A stretch of DNA of 64,000 nucleotides, taken from assembly GCF_019049625.1 (NCBI RefSeq), contig NZ_JAFMOY010000120.1, forward strand, positions 57,681-121,680, in the 5' to 3' direction. The stretch is from Rahnella ecdela (GTDB taxonomy: Bacteria; Pseudomonadota; Gammaproteobacteria; Enterobacterales; Enterobacteriaceae). Position 1 is the first letter of the stretch. Each line of letters opens with the position of its first letter. The notes under the pieces are model-generated. The model saw nothing but the letters and a program-made list of their open reading frames with translations. It did no database searches and was not told the origin of the DNA. Of this stretch, positions 54,005-63,192 are shown piece by piece. A program made the position numbers and the translations under genes.

Positions 54005-55546
54005 TTACTGCGCCGGAACTGGCGCCGGAGCCGGAGTCACTGGCGTTTCCTGTTCAGGCGTCGGGGCTGGCGCTGCTGGCCCGCCCAGAATGCCAAACAG
54101 ACCTGCGAATTCCTGCAACGTCATTTTCTGACCATTCAGGTCAACCTGATTGTCCGCGTAATGGAAGCTGCTGGAAATCGTGTCATCTTTCACGGTGGTC
54201 AGTTTAAACATCTGACCCATCGCGGCAATTCCCTGAACTTGCTGTTGAGCCAGTTTCGCGGCGTCATCGGCATTGTAGCCTTCGATCTGCGCAACCTGTG
54301 TGGTCACCTGAGTGGCCATCGGCAGAGGAATAGTGAGTTTGGCGTCAACTTTATTCACCAGCTGAGACAGCATCTGATCCTGCGTTTGTGCCGGTGTTGC
54401 AGCCGGGTCTTTCAGATCCAGTTGCAGGTTAAAGCTGCTTTCGCCCTTGCTGTTTTTCCAGCTAAGCGGAGCAATGCTGATGGACGGATTGCCTTTGAGA
54501 AGTAACGGCAGGTTTGCCAGCAATAAATCGGCCGCTTGTTGCTGATAAGCCGCAGGATCCAGTTCACCTTGTTTCATCAGCAAATCGCGAGACTGCTGAT
54601 TGTAGTTATCAGCAAACTGTTTCAGCGCGGCGCCATCCAGCTTATCCAGTTTCAGGGTCAGCTTTGCTGAACCGAAATCCTGGCCCTGAATTTTCAGAGC
54701 GTCGATGGTGTAATCCTGCTGACCGCCAATGTTATTGCCATTTTCAGAGAATTTGCTCACCAGCTTGAAGTTGTCCAGAGAACCGGCGTCTTTGCCGTCA
54801 ACGTTCACGAGTATTTGCTTCACGGTCAGATTCTGATCGCCAACGCCCACCTGGAACTTACCCTGATGGGTATCGCTGTCCATGCTAAAACCTGCCAGAG
54901 TCACTTTTTCAAGTTGTCCCCACTGGTTTTTAGAGGTCAGCGCGATGCTGTCGGTATTGGCATCGAGCTTCATGGCGGTCAGGTCTTTATCAACATCCAC
55001 ATTGATAGTACCGCCGGAGAAGGCCAGCTGGGTTTCGTCTTTCTGGTAAGTCACCGGAATGATATCAATGGCCGATGCACTCGCACCGCTGTAGGAAACG
55101 CGCGTGTCGATGGTGACCAGAGATTTTCCTTTGGTGACATCAAACAGGCCTTTAACCGTCGGCGTGTTTTGCAGCTCTGAATGAACAGATGCCATGCTCG
55201 GGATCAGATTGAGTTTTTTCAGCTGAGCGGCAGGGAAAGGACCGTGATCGATAGTTTCGATAAAGGCAATTTCGTCACCGGTTTTCAGCACGCTGCTGCC
55301 CGCGGTAGCAGCGGCGGCATCCGGGCGCAGAACAATGCGCATTTTGCTGCTGAACAGCCCGCGCTGGTAATCTTCATAGCTGACTTTCAGACCGGCTTTC
55401 GGATAAGCGTTTTGCAGCTGGCTGTTGGCGTTCGCAACCTGCTCATCCATATGCTGTTCAATCATTTTACCCGTGTACCACGAGACGCCTGTCCAGGCCG
55501 CGCCAAGGACTACAATGACGCTTACAGCGACTAATGACTTCTTCAT
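54005..55546 (-). CDS. ydgA: YdgA family protein (DUF945)
   Basis: 513 residues (E. coli YdgA 502). One N-terminal membrane anchor or uncleaved signal (about 4-24) is followed by a large periplasmic part made mostly of beta-strands. The start MKKSLVAVSVIVVLGAAWTG and the stretch LKVSYEDYQRGLFSS are typical. The C-terminal 28 residues are Pro/Ala/Gln-rich. Function is unknown; the E. coli protein is inner-membrane associated. It follows manA as in E. coli. Confidence 0.9.
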   Translation of the reverse strand: MKKSLVAVSVIVVLGAAWTGVSWYTGKMIEQHMDEQVANANSQLQNAYPKAGLKVSYEDYQRGLFSSKMRIVLRPDAAAATAGSSVLKTGDEIAFIETIDHGPFPAAQLKKLNLIPSMASVHSELQNTPTVKGLFDVTKGKSLVTIDTRVSYSGASASAIDIIPVTYQKDETQLAFSGGTINVDVDKDLTAMKLDANTDSIALTSKNQWGQLEKVTLAGFSMDSDTHQGKFQVGVGDQNLTVKQILVNVDGKDAGSLDNFKLVSKFSENGNNIGGQQDYTIDALKIQGQDFGSAKLTLKLDKLDGAALKQFADNYNQQSRDLLMKQGELDPAAYQQQAADLLLANLPLLLKGNPSISIAPLSWKNSKGESSFNLQLDLKDPAATPAQTQDQMLSQLVNKVDAKLTIPLPMATQVTTQVAQIEGYNADDAAKLAQQQVQGIAAMGQMFKLTTVKDDTISSSFHYADNQVDLNGQKMTLQEFAGLFGILGGPAAPAPTPEQETPVTPAPAPVPAQ

Positions 55547-55641
55547 ATCTCTGTTTATCCTTATGAAATATCCCGAAAATAAAAAACGCCTTACGGCGTT
55601 ATTAGTCCTCTGAGTGTAGCTGAATCAGCAAAAAAATCATC

Positions 55642-55666
55642 AAAATGGGGCAGTTAGCCCCATTTT
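55642..55666 (-). terminator. Rho-independent terminator of manA
   Basis: AAAATGGGGC-TAACT-GCCCCATTTT (minus strand) is a perfect stem, 15 bases beyond the manA stop. A second weaker hairpin, AACGCC-TTAC-GGCGTT, lies at 55585-55600 before ydgA. Confidence 0.8.
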
Positions 55667-55680
55667 GTTTAGGCTTTGGA

Positions 55681-56862
55681 TCATTTCGCGAGTGTATTGA
55701 ACACCCGTGCAATGCGACCGTTGCCGCTGACCGTCACCGGAGACTCACTGGCAGACAAGAAACATGACTCGCCGGGATTGAGCACCAGCGTTTCTTCGCC
55801 TTTTGCCAGAACGCTCTGGCCTTCAATACAGAAGACAATAGCTGCGCTGTCCTGTTCCAGCGTTTGCGGTTCTGCCGCAAGGCTGTGAATTGAAAACGCA
55901 AAATCTTCGACAGGAATAGGGAAGTTGAGTTCCGCGCCTTTGACAACCGGCGTGGTCAGTAATTCAGCTGCCGGTTTCGCATTGAATTTCAGGTTGGCCA
56001 GTAACTCTGGAATATCGATATATTTCGGCGTCAGACCGGCACGCAGAACGTTATCGGAATTCGCCATAACTTCCAGAGAAACGCCTTTCAGATAAGCGTG
56101 CGGAGTTTCCGCGTATAGGAACATGCCTTCACCCGGCTGGAGGGTGATCACGTTTAGGAGCAGCGGGGAGAACAGGCCGCTGTCATCAGGATAAAATTCA
56201 GAAATGCTACGAATGGTGTCCCACGGTTCACCGTGTTGCTCATCAAGCACGGACTTCAGAACGTCCAGCGCACGGGATTTGTCTTCACCTTCAAGGCTCA
56301 GCAGCCCGGCAAACAGGGTACGCAGATGGTCAACATCCGGGAAATTCAGGAAGCTGGCAATCAGCTGATGTGCGCCTGCAACAGGCTGCAGTAAGGAAAC
56401 GATGTCACGCAACTCACGGAAACCGTTCATTGCCTGGAAAGACGTCAGGGCATAAACCAGCTCAGGTTTGTGATTGGGATCTTTATAGTTACGCTCGGCA
56501 GCGTCCAGAGGAATTCCGGCGGCATTTTCTTTCGCGAAGCCAATTTCAGCGGCACCTTTACTCGGGTGAACCTGAATGGAAAGCGGCTGATCGGCGCAAA
56601 GTACTTTGAACAGGAACGGCAGTTCGCCAAAACGTTTAGCGACTTTCGTCCCTAACTGGCCATTCAGATCAGCACTGATTTGCTCACGCAGAGAGACGGT
56701 CTGGCCGCTGGCGTTCTCAACCTGAGAACTGCTTTTAGGATGAGCCCCCATCCACAATTCGGCCATCGGCCGGTCTTGCGGGTCGGTAATTCCGTAGAGT
56801 TTGGTCAGAGCGTCTTTACTGCCCCAGGCGTAATTTTGTACACCGTTCTGCATCTTTTGCAT
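55681..56862 (-). CDS. manA: Mannose-6-phosphate isomerase
   Basis: 393 residues (E. coli ManA 391). The zinc ligands Gln97, His99, Glu134 and His255 are all in the E. coli positions (QVHP, HKPELVYAL, ETPHAYLKG). The N-terminus VQNYAWGSKDALTKLYG is typical of type I enzymes. It interconverts fructose-6-phosphate and mannose-6-phosphate, linking mannose use and GDP-mannose synthesis. It is divergent from fumC. Confidence 0.97.
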   Translation of the reverse strand: MQKMQNGVQNYAWGSKDALTKLYGITDPQDRPMAELWMGAHPKSSSQVENASGQTVSLREQISADLNGQLGTKVAKRFGELPFLFKVLCADQPLSIQVHPSKGAAEIGFAKENAAGIPLDAAERNYKDPNHKPELVYALTSFQAMNGFRELRDIVSLLQPVAGAHQLIASFLNFPDVDHLRTLFAGLLSLEGEDKSRALDVLKSVLDEQHGEPWDTIRSISEFYPDDSGLFSPLLLNVITLQPGEGMFLYAETPHAYLKGVSLEVMANSDNVLRAGLTPKYIDIPELLANLKFNAKPAAELLTTPVVKGAELNFPIPVEDFAFSIHSLAAEPQTLEQDSAAIVFCIEGQSVLAKGEETLVLNPGESCFLSASESPVTVSGNGRIARVFNTLAK

Positions 56863-57130
56863 TGCTTCATCCTGAATAGAAAATATTGCCGCCTAGTAAA
56901 CAATGCCAATGCAGGCATTACAACTACGAAGCACCAAAAAGTGCCAAAGGCACCTATTTTCGGAACGGAGATCGAATCGAATTATACGTCCGCCTTATAA
57001 GTCACTATAATTAACGGGCCGCCAACGGATGCGTGGGAGCGCGTGCGGCAATCAAAAACCTGCAAAACCGCTGATTTAACCAACAAAAAAACCTGATTTA
57101 CCATTGTAATAAGCCTCTAAGGAGACAGTA

Positions 57131-58528
57131 ATGGCAGCAACACGCATTGAAAAAGACTCAATGGGGCCAATTGATGTTCCGGCAGATAAACTTTGGGGCG
57201 CTCAGACGCAACGTTCCCTGGAGCATTTCCGTATTTCCTCTGAAAAAATGCCTGAAGCGCTGATCCACGCGCTGGCTCTGACAAAGCGCGCCGCCGCCAG
57301 CGTGAATATGGATTTGGGGCTGCTGCCTGCAGAGCGCGCAAACGCCATTGTTGCTGCCGCTGATGAAGTGCTTGCCGGTCAACATCCGGCTGAATTCCCG
57401 CTGGCCATCTGGCAAACCGGCTCCGGTACCCAGACCAATATGAACATGAATGAAGTTCTGGCGAACCGCGCGAGTGAAATTCTCGGGGGCGAGCGGGGTG
57501 AAGCGCGTAAAGTCCATCCGAATGATGATGTGAACAAGAGCCAGAGCTCTAACGATGTCTTCCCGACTGCGATGCACGTTGCTGCCGTGATCGAACTGCG
57601 TGAAACGCTGATCCCTGAGCTGAAAGTGCTGCATAAAACGCTGGCAGCCAAATCGGATGCGTTTCGCGATATCGTGAAAATTGGTCGTACACATTTACAG
57701 GACGCTACGCCGCTGACGCTGGGTCAGGAAATTTCCGGCTGGGTAGCGATGCTGGAGCACAGTTTAACGCATATTGAAAACAGCATTCCTCACATTGCAG
57801 AGCTGGCGTTGGGGGGAACGGCAGTCGGTACCGGCCTGAATACGCATCCGGAATATGCGGTGCGCGTGGCGAAAGCGCTGGCGGAACTGACTAAACAGCC
57901 TTTTGTGACGTCGCCTAATAAATTTGAAGCGCTGGCCACCTGCGATGCGCTGGTTCACGGACACGGGGCGCTGAAAGGTCTGGCAGCCTCGTTGATGAAA
58001 ATCGCCAACGATGTGCGCTGGTTATCTTCCGGCCCGCGTTGTGGTATCGGCGAAATTTCTATCCCAGAAAATGAGCCGGGAAGTTCCATCATGCCAGGTA
58101 AAGTGAACCCGACGCAGTGTGAAGCCATGACCATGCTGTGCGCGCAGGTGCTGGGCAACGACGTTGCGGTGAACATTGGCGGAGCTTCCGGTAACTTTGA
58201 ACTGAACGTCTTCCGTCCGCTGGTTATCCACAACTTCCTGCAATCGGTGCGTCTGCTGGCCGATGGAATGCGTGGTTTTAACGAGCATTGCGCAGTGGGT
58301 ATTGAGCCTGTCCGCGACCGTATCACTCAGCTGCTGAATGAATCGCTGATGCTGGTGACGGCACTGAATACGCATATCGGCTATGACAAAGCGGCTGAAA
58401 TCGCCAAGAAAGCCCATAAAGAAGGGCTGACACTGAAGGGTTCTGCCCTGAAACTCGGTTATCTGACTGAAGAACAGTTTGATGAATGGGTGCGTCCGGA
58501 AGCGATGGTTGGCAGCATGAAGGCTTAA
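57131..58528 (+). CDS. fumC: Class II fumarate hydratase
   Basis: 465 residues (E. coli FumC 467). The superfamily signature [11 protein letters not shown], with the catalytic serine, lies near 317-327. [13 protein letters not shown] (about 97-109) and the [11 protein letters not shown] region form the active site with it. It hydrates fumarate to malate. Unlike FumA it needs no iron-sulfur cluster, so it is oxidant stable. AAGGAG precedes the ATG. fumA, which lies between fumC and manA in E. coli, is missing here. Confidence 0.97.
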   Translation: MAATRIEKDSMGPIDVPADKLWGAQTQRSLEHFRISSEKMPEALIHALALTKRAAASVNMDLGLLPAERANAIVAAADEVLAGQHPAEFPLAIWQTGSGTQTNMNMNEVLANRASEILGGERGEARKVHPNDDVNKSQSSNDVFPTAMHVAAVIELRETLIPELKVLHKTLAAKSDAFRDIVKIGRTHLQDATPLTLGQEISGWVAMLEHSLTHIENSIPHIAELALGGTAVGTGLNTHPEYAVRVAKALAELTKQPFVTSPNKFEALATCDALVHGHGALKGLAASLMKIANDVRWLSSGPRCGIGEISIPENEPGSSIMPGKVNPTQCEAMTMLCAQVLGNDVAVNIGGASGNFELNVFRPLVIHNFLQSVRLLADGMRGFNEHCAVGIEPVRDRITQLLNESLMLVTALNTHIGYDKAAEIAKKAHKEGLTLKGSALKLGYLTEEQFDEWVRPEAMVGSMKA

Positions 58529-58554
58529 GAATATCTTCCAAAACAAAGCGAATG

Positions 58555-58578
58555 AGGTCCGGGAAACCGGACCTTTTT
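58555..58578 (+). terminator. Rho-independent terminator of fumC
   Basis: AGGTCCGG-GAAA-CCGGACCTTTTT: a perfect stem with a GAAA loop and T-run, 26 bases after the stop. Confidence 0.9.
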
Positions 58579-58596
58579 ATGGCCGCTGTCTGTCGG

Positions 58597-59532
58597 TTAT
58601 AGCGGATAGTCGGTGTATAAATGCAGGCGTTTGATCAGCAGACTCAGCGGTTGTGACTGCGGTTTGTACTTATGTTTAATGCTCGTAACATCGTAATCAT
58701 GCAGTTCTCCTAACTTGGGGACCTGCATCATCGGAGAGCGCAGACACAAGACAATCAGCGGCAGCGGGCAGGGATGCTGTACCTGTTTCTGGCTGTTGCG
58801 ATACCATACGCGCGCGATAGGCTGTACTTTCACCGGACGCTTAAATTTCAGCGCCGCATGCTCTGGAAGACGTTTCACATCGCTCATCTCCCGGTTAATA
58901 TTTTCCATCCATTGCTCACGCGTATAAGGCGATACAGCGCGTCCGGCATTCAGGCTTTTCTCAAGCTGAGCCAGAACTTCGTCACGTGTCACGTTCTTAA
59001 TAATATGCTTATTCGCCCAGCCAAAACGCACGGAATCCGGATCGCTCAGATACGTCACCGAGCGGTAGGCATTTAGCGTAATCAACCCGCGGAGATGGGT
59101 ATGAACAAACTCGAAACGCTGTTCGCGGGCAAGGCCTGATTCCACGGTCACAATATGTTCCAGCTCGGCTTTCAGTTTGTTCACTTCCTCAATCAGAAGC
59201 AGGGCAGACTGATGCTCTGCGGCGTCGACGGCATAACACAACACACCTGGCAAACGGACGGCCGATTTACTGCTGACATTCTCGTTATTATGATGAATAA
59301 ATAAACGCTGAAAATGCTGCAACGCCAGTTGCTGCGCAGCCTCGCCGGTGTGCGGTGTGACGATGATTTTGTCTGCGGGATTATGTTCTTCACCTTTGAC
59401 AACTTCAGGAAGCGCAAAGACCCGTGCCTGCAATAATTCCAGCTGACTCAGGAAATGCCCCAGATCCTGCAACGCCAGTTCCAGTTCGTTAAAACAACCG
59501 TTCATCCGGGCAATTAAATCATAATCCGCCAT
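58597..59532 (-). CDS. tus: Replication terminus site-binding protein Tus
   Basis: 311 residues (E. coli Tus 309). Tus binds Ter sites as a monomer and stops replication forks from one side only, by blocking the DnaB helicase. Conserved stretches include DSVRFGWANKHIIKNVTRDEVL and ALKFKRPVKVQPIARVWYRNSQKQV, rich in basic DNA-contact residues. It is convergent with fumC, as neighbours in the E. coli terminus. A Ter site lies 12 bases before its start, so it is almost surely autoregulated, as in E. coli. Confidence 0.96.
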   Translation of the reverse strand: MADYDLIARMNGCFNELELALQDLGHFLSQLELLQARVFALPEVVKGEEHNPADKIIVTPHTGEAAQQLALQHFQRLFIHHNNENVSSKSAVRLPGVLCYAVDAAEHQSALLLIEEVNKLKAELEHIVTVESGLAREQRFEFVHTHLRGLITLNAYRSVTYLSDPDSVRFGWANKHIIKNVTRDEVLAQLEKSLNAGRAVSPYTREQWMENINREMSDVKRLPEHAALKFKRPVKVQPIARVWYRNSQKQVQHPCPLPLIVLCLRSPMMQVPKLGELHDYDVTSIKHKYKPQSQPLSLLIKRLHLYTDYPL

Positions 59533-59540
59533 AAACCCTC

Positions 59541-59563
59541 CAGTTAGTTACAACATACACTAT
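59541..59563 (-). other. Ter site (Tus-binding replication arrest site)
   Basis: The minus strand reads GTATGTTGTAACTAA (59558 to 59544), identical to the core of E. coli TerB. It includes the G at the position whose partner cytosine locks Tus. By the E. coli polarity rule, a fork moving from high to low coordinates would be stopped and one from the left would pass. It also overlaps the tus promoter region. Confidence 0.93.
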
Positions 59564-59713
59564 AGGGCATAATGATAAAACGTGCACATATGAACTTCAG
59601 GGAAATCATCAGTTTCAGAGTTTTAGTCGCTTAACAGGGCGGGGATGAAAGTTTACCACGTCACGATAGTTGTCAGGTTAGAATAAAGGATGTTTCCGTT
59701 GCAGGAGTTCGCT

Positions 59714-60280
59714 ATGACTGACCCTATCCGTTGTCCGTGGGGCACAAATGACCCGATGATGACCGACTATCACGACAGAGAATGGGGTAAGCCTGTACGC
59801 GACGGCAGAGCGCTTTGGGAAAAACTGATGCTCGACGGCTTTCAGGCCGGATTATCCTGGCGAATTGTGCTGAAAAAACGCGACGCGCTGCGGCTGGCTT
59901 TTTGCCAATTCGAGCCTGAGAAAGTGGCCGAGTTCACTGAAGAAGATGTCGAAAGGCTGGCGAATAACGCCGATATTATCCGCTCACGCATCAAAATTAG
60001 GGCAGTGATTAATAATGCCCGCGCGTATCTCGCGATGAAGCAGGCTGGAGAAGATTTCGGTGAATGGATTTGGGCACAAATCGGCGGGAAAGCGATTCAG
60101 CACGTTGGGCCGGTTCCGACCAAAGATGCGCTTTCCGAGCGTATTTCAAAGGATCTCAAAAAACGAGGTTTTAAATTCGTTGGCCCGACGATTGTCTATG
60201 CCTGGCTGGAAGCCACGGGTCTGATTAACACCCATCATCCCGAATGTTTCAGGCGCGCGCAGGTGGCAAAAGAAGCCTGA
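59714..60280 (+). CDS. tag: DNA-3-methyladenine glycosylase I
   Basis: 188 residues from ATG 59714 with AGGAG upstream (E. coli Tag 187). Zinc-ligand positions are kept: Cys7, His20 in YHDREWG, and the C-terminal His-x3-Cys in THHPEC. The substrate pocket reads DGFQAGLSW (41-49). E. coli Tag has Glu (EGQQAGLSW) where this protein has Asp41. The KKRGFKFVGPTIVYAWLEATGLI stretch is standard. It removes 3-methyladenine from alkylated DNA. It is divergent from tus. Confidence 0.93.
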   Translation: MTDPIRCPWGTNDPMMTDYHDREWGKPVRDGRALWEKLMLDGFQAGLSWRIVLKKRDALRLAFCQFEPEKVAEFTEEDVERLANNADIIRSRIKIRAVINNARAYLAMKQAGEDFGEWIWAQIGGKAIQHVGPVPTKDALSERISKDLKKRGFKFVGPTIVYAWLEATGLINTHHPECFRRAQVAKEA

Positions 60281-60301
60281 TTTTACAGGCGTTTCTTTCA
60301 A

Positions 60302-60322
60302 ATCATGTTTATCGAACATGAT
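60302..60322. terminator. Hairpin between tag and glxA-like gene
   Basis: ATCATGTT-TATCG-AACATGAT is a perfect 8-bp stem that includes the stop codon of the minus-strand gene. It is followed by CTTTT on the plus strand. Probable shared end point of two convergent transcripts. Confidence 0.55.
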
Positions 60323-61271
60323 GCTTTTGATATTGTGACGGTGTCACTGACAGTTGCCTGACAAATGCGCGTCGCAGGATATCTACGCCCGAAAAACCGC
60401 ACTCAGCGGCGATTTGTTTAATTGCCAGTTCGCCAGATTCCAGCAGTTGCCTGGCATGAAATACACGCTGCTGTTCAAGCCATTCCGCTGGCGACTGCCG
60501 GAGTTCCTGATTAAATAACCGGGTAAGATGTCGCGGGCTGATGCCCATATGCAAGGCCAGACTTTGCACATTGTGCGGGTAGTTAAGGGAATTCATCACC
60601 CAGCGTTGCACATCCTGCAACGCTGATCTGCCGCTCAGTGAGGCCTGTCCGTGACGGCTGAACTGCATTTGCCCGCCAGGACGTTTAAAGAACATCACCA
60701 GTTGTGCTGCAACATCCAGCGCAGTTTCCCGCCCGAGATCTTCCTCAACCATATTCAGCGCTAAATCGAGACCGGACGTTACTCCGGCCGCTGTCCGTAA
60801 CGGCCCATCGGCAATAAATATGGCATCGGCTTCGACTTTTACCTGCGGATAATCTTCTGTCAGTTTACCGGCAACAGACCAGTGGGTGGTTACGCGCCGG
60901 CCATCGAGCAATCCCGCCGAAGCGAGCAGCAGGGCGCCGCTGCAGACAGAACCAAAACGTTTCGCATGCTGACTCCACCGCCTGATACCTTCTTTAAGCG
61001 CCTCATCGGCTAAGTGCTCGCCGAGTTGTGGCGAACCGGCTACAAGAAATGTGTCTACCGCGTCGGAAACAGGCGAATGCAGGGAAATGTCGGGCACCAT
61101 CTTCGCACCGGAAGACGTGGGGATCACTGCCTGATCGCCGGTCGCCATAATACTCAGTTTATACACTTCACGACCGCGTTGCTGATTGGCTTCGGCGAAC
61201 ACGTCCAGTGGGCCGGAAACATCGAGCAACTGTACGCCGGGCACGGCGAGAATGATGATGTGTTTGGGCAT
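60309..61271 (-). CDS. GlxA-family AraC-type regulator with DJ-1/PfpI domain
   Basis: 320 residues. The N-terminal DJ-1/PfpI-like domain (about 1-185) has the nucleophile-elbow-like Cys in GSVCSGALLLASAGLLDG. The C-terminal AraC domain (about 215-320) has two HTHs, in SLALHMGISPRHLTRLFNQEL and LAIKQIAAECGFSGVDILRRAF. Relatives regulate carnitine, arginine or isonitrile use, often next to a divergent target gene. Here the divergent position holds only a 23-codon ORF. The ligand is unknown. Confidence 0.87.
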   Translation of the reverse strand: MPKHIIILAVPGVQLLDVSGPLDVFAEANQQRGREVYKLSIMATGDQAVIPTSSGAKMVPDISLHSPVSDAVDTFLVAGSPQLGEHLADEALKEGIRRWSQHAKRFGSVCSGALLLASAGLLDGRRVTTHWSVAGKLTEDYPQVKVEADAIFIADGPLRTAAGVTSGLDLALNMVEEDLGRETALDVAAQLVMFFKRPGGQMQFSRHGQASLSGRSALQDVQRWVMNSLNYPHNVQSLALHMGISPRHLTRLFNQELRQSPAEWLEQQRVFHARQLLESGELAIKQIAAECGFSGVDILRRAFVRQLSVTPSQYQKHHVR

Positions 61272-61386
61272 TGAGAAGTTTCCTGTCGCAGAATGACTAT
61301 TTGTCCTATATCGTCATTTCGCGACGATTGATGACATTTATCCTGCCGTTTATTCTTGTCTCATACAACCCAGCAGGAGAAATATT

Positions 61387-61458
61387 ATGAGTCTGAATAT
61401 CCGTGGTATCCGTATTCTGTTCAGTGATCCGCAATTCTCGCTGGCAGGGCTAAATTAG
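61387..61458 (+). CDS. Short ORF of 23 codons with strong ribosome site
   Basis: The frame starts ATGAGTCTG and ends LAGLN-stop. AGCAGGAGAAAT stands just before the ATG, a strong ribosome site, and a terminator follows 10 bases after the stop. The peptide begins MSLNIRGIRILFSD. I do not recognise it. It may be the cut-down start of a gene once controlled by the divergent GlxA-type regulator, or a true small peptide or leader. Confidence 0.35.
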   Translation: MSLNIRGIRILFSDPQFSLAGLN

Positions 61459-61464
61459 AAGAAG

Positions 61465-61503
61465 AAAAGGGCGCGGCGGTTAATTCCCGATGCGCCTTTT
61501 TTT
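61465..61503 (+). terminator. Rho-independent terminator after the short ORF
   Basis: AAAAGGGCGC ... GCGCCTTTTTTT forms an imperfect GC stem with a loop of about 17 bases and a run of seven T. Confidence 0.7.
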
Positions 61504-61531
61504 GTATAATAATGACATCAGACCAATGTCA

Positions 61532-62980
61532 TCAGATAAGGCGGAACTCAATCATAAACAGCTCTTTGAGACCCGGATAAATTTCGCTGATCACATCCTT
61601 TAACTGCTCCAGCGTCATATTTTCCTGCACGGCATGTTTGTCATTCAGATCGTCGAACATCACCTGCGTCACCGCAATTACCTCGATATTGCAGAAAAAT
61701 ACATTATCCTCATAACGGCTGACACACACCTTATCACCGGCAGAAAAGTTTGCATCACTGGCTTCGCGAAGGGTGATGGTTTTACGTCCGGCAAGAATGT
61801 CGTTTTCAAATCTGCCATAAAAGGTGATGTTTTTCATAAAGTTTCCATTAAGAGAAGAAAAGTTGTCGATAATTTTATATCGGCTGCTGCGTCCGCCCGC
61901 TGCGGTTCTGGTCAGGCAGCCCCGCGCAACGAGATCTGTCAGATGGCGGGTGGCCGTCGCCTTACTCACTTTCGCCACCTTCTGATATTGGCCTGCGCTG
62001 ATCCCTTCGGCGAATCCATTATCGCCTCCGTCCAGTAAACGGTTCAGAACCTTGACCTGTTCAGCGGGGAGTCCGTTACTGTGATGCATCTGCCAGAAAA
62101 GTGTTTTTACCCGCGTCTGATCGATGCGCATGATCGCGGTATCTACGCTGGTTTCAAGCATTTTTAGAAACCAGCTGAGCCAGTCCGTTAAATCCATCGT
62201 TCCGCGCTGGGTGGCTTCCAGCACGTCATAATAGTCTTTCCGGTGATTCAGAATAGCTTCTGAAACGGCATATAAACGCACGCTTTCATGATCGGCCTGG
62301 AATAACGCCATGTCGGTCAGGGCACGGGTAATCCTGCCGTTTCCATCTTCAAAAGGATGAAGGGTGATAAACCAGAAATGAGCCAGCGCAGCGCGAAGAA
62401 GGGGATCCAGCGCCGCCCGATGTCGTGACTGATTATACCATTGCAAAAACGCAGTCAGGTCAGCGGAAAGTTGTTCGCGTGGCGGCGCCTGATAATGCAC
62501 CTTTTCCTTTCCAATCCTGCCTGAAACCACACGCATTGTTGCGTCACCACGCCAGTCACCACGTCTTAAAAAAGCCGGTGCCGGCTCCGGAAATAACCAG
62601 CAATGCCATTGAAACAAAAGGGTTTCAGTCAGTTCACCGACATCTGAATTGAAAACATCCATCATTATTTTGGCTAAGCCCTCTGAACGTTCCGTCGTGG
62701 TTCCCGGAAGATGCCACGTGAGTCCTAAGCGTTTGGCCAGCGAAGAACGGACAGAATGGGCATCAAGTCGCTCATTCTCGATGGCCGATGACGCCAGAAT
62801 ATTGCTCAGCATCGCATCGAGAGAATATTCGGCAGCATCCTGACCGGGGCGTGATTCGGCTTTACCGACGAGTTTGCCCATTTTCAGGCGCGTCTGACGC
62901 AGTTGTGGCTGAATGATGTCATCATCCCAGTTGAACTGAGGCCAGTCTGGTGATTGCCAGATCCATTGCCGGTTATCCAT
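61532..62980 (-). CDS. Fic-domain protein fused to a YqfB-like ASCH domain
   Basis: 482 residues from ATG 62980 with AGGAACC upstream. The N-terminal DUF4172 region holds the inhibitory motif S64-SAI-E68-N69. The Fic core has the full catalytic motif HPFEDGNGR (208-216), so AMP transfer should be possible. A winged-helix segment lies at about 330-375 (AKVSKATATRHLTDLVARGCL). Residues 382-482 match the whole of E. coli YqfB, an N4-acetylcytidine amidohydrolase. The catalytic Lys400, Thr403 and Glu453 are kept. An internal ATG (61837) could also make the YqfB part alone. The fusion is in frame without a stop. Confidence 0.85.
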   Translation of the reverse strand: MDNRQWIWQSPDWPQFNWDDDIIQPQLRQTRLKMGKLVGKAESRPGQDAAEYSLDAMLSNILASSAIENERLDAHSVRSSLAKRLGLTWHLPGTTTERSEGLAKIMMDVFNSDVGELTETLLFQWHCWLFPEPAPAFLRRGDWRGDATMRVVSGRIGKEKVHYQAPPREQLSADLTAFLQWYNQSRHRAALDPLLRAALAHFWFITLHPFEDGNGRITRALTDMALFQADHESVRLYAVSEAILNHRKDYYDVLEATQRGTMDLTDWLSWFLKMLETSVDTAIMRIDQTRVKTLFWQMHHSNGLPAEQVKVLNRLLDGGDNGFAEGISAGQYQKVAKVSKATATRHLTDLVARGCLTRTAAGGRSSRYKIIDNFSSLNGNFMKNITFYGRFENDILAGRKTITLREASDANFSAGDKVCVSRYEDNVFFCNIEVIAVTQVMFDDLNDKHAVQENMTLEQLKDVISEIYPGLKELFMIEFRLI

Positions 62981-63192
62981 TGAGGTTCCTGTGAGCCGAT
63001 TAGTGACTTTATTCGGCTCATTATACGAGCCGAATAATAATTGTAAAACTCTCATTGGAGAGGCTGGGAGTGGGTTTTAAGTGGCCGTCGATTTATGTCA
63101 GATAAGCTGTGTTTTCTCTGGCAACGTCCTGTATCTTTGAAATTAGCCATAAGGGGGTGCGGACGATTTCTTGGACTCTCGGGAGAGAGTTA

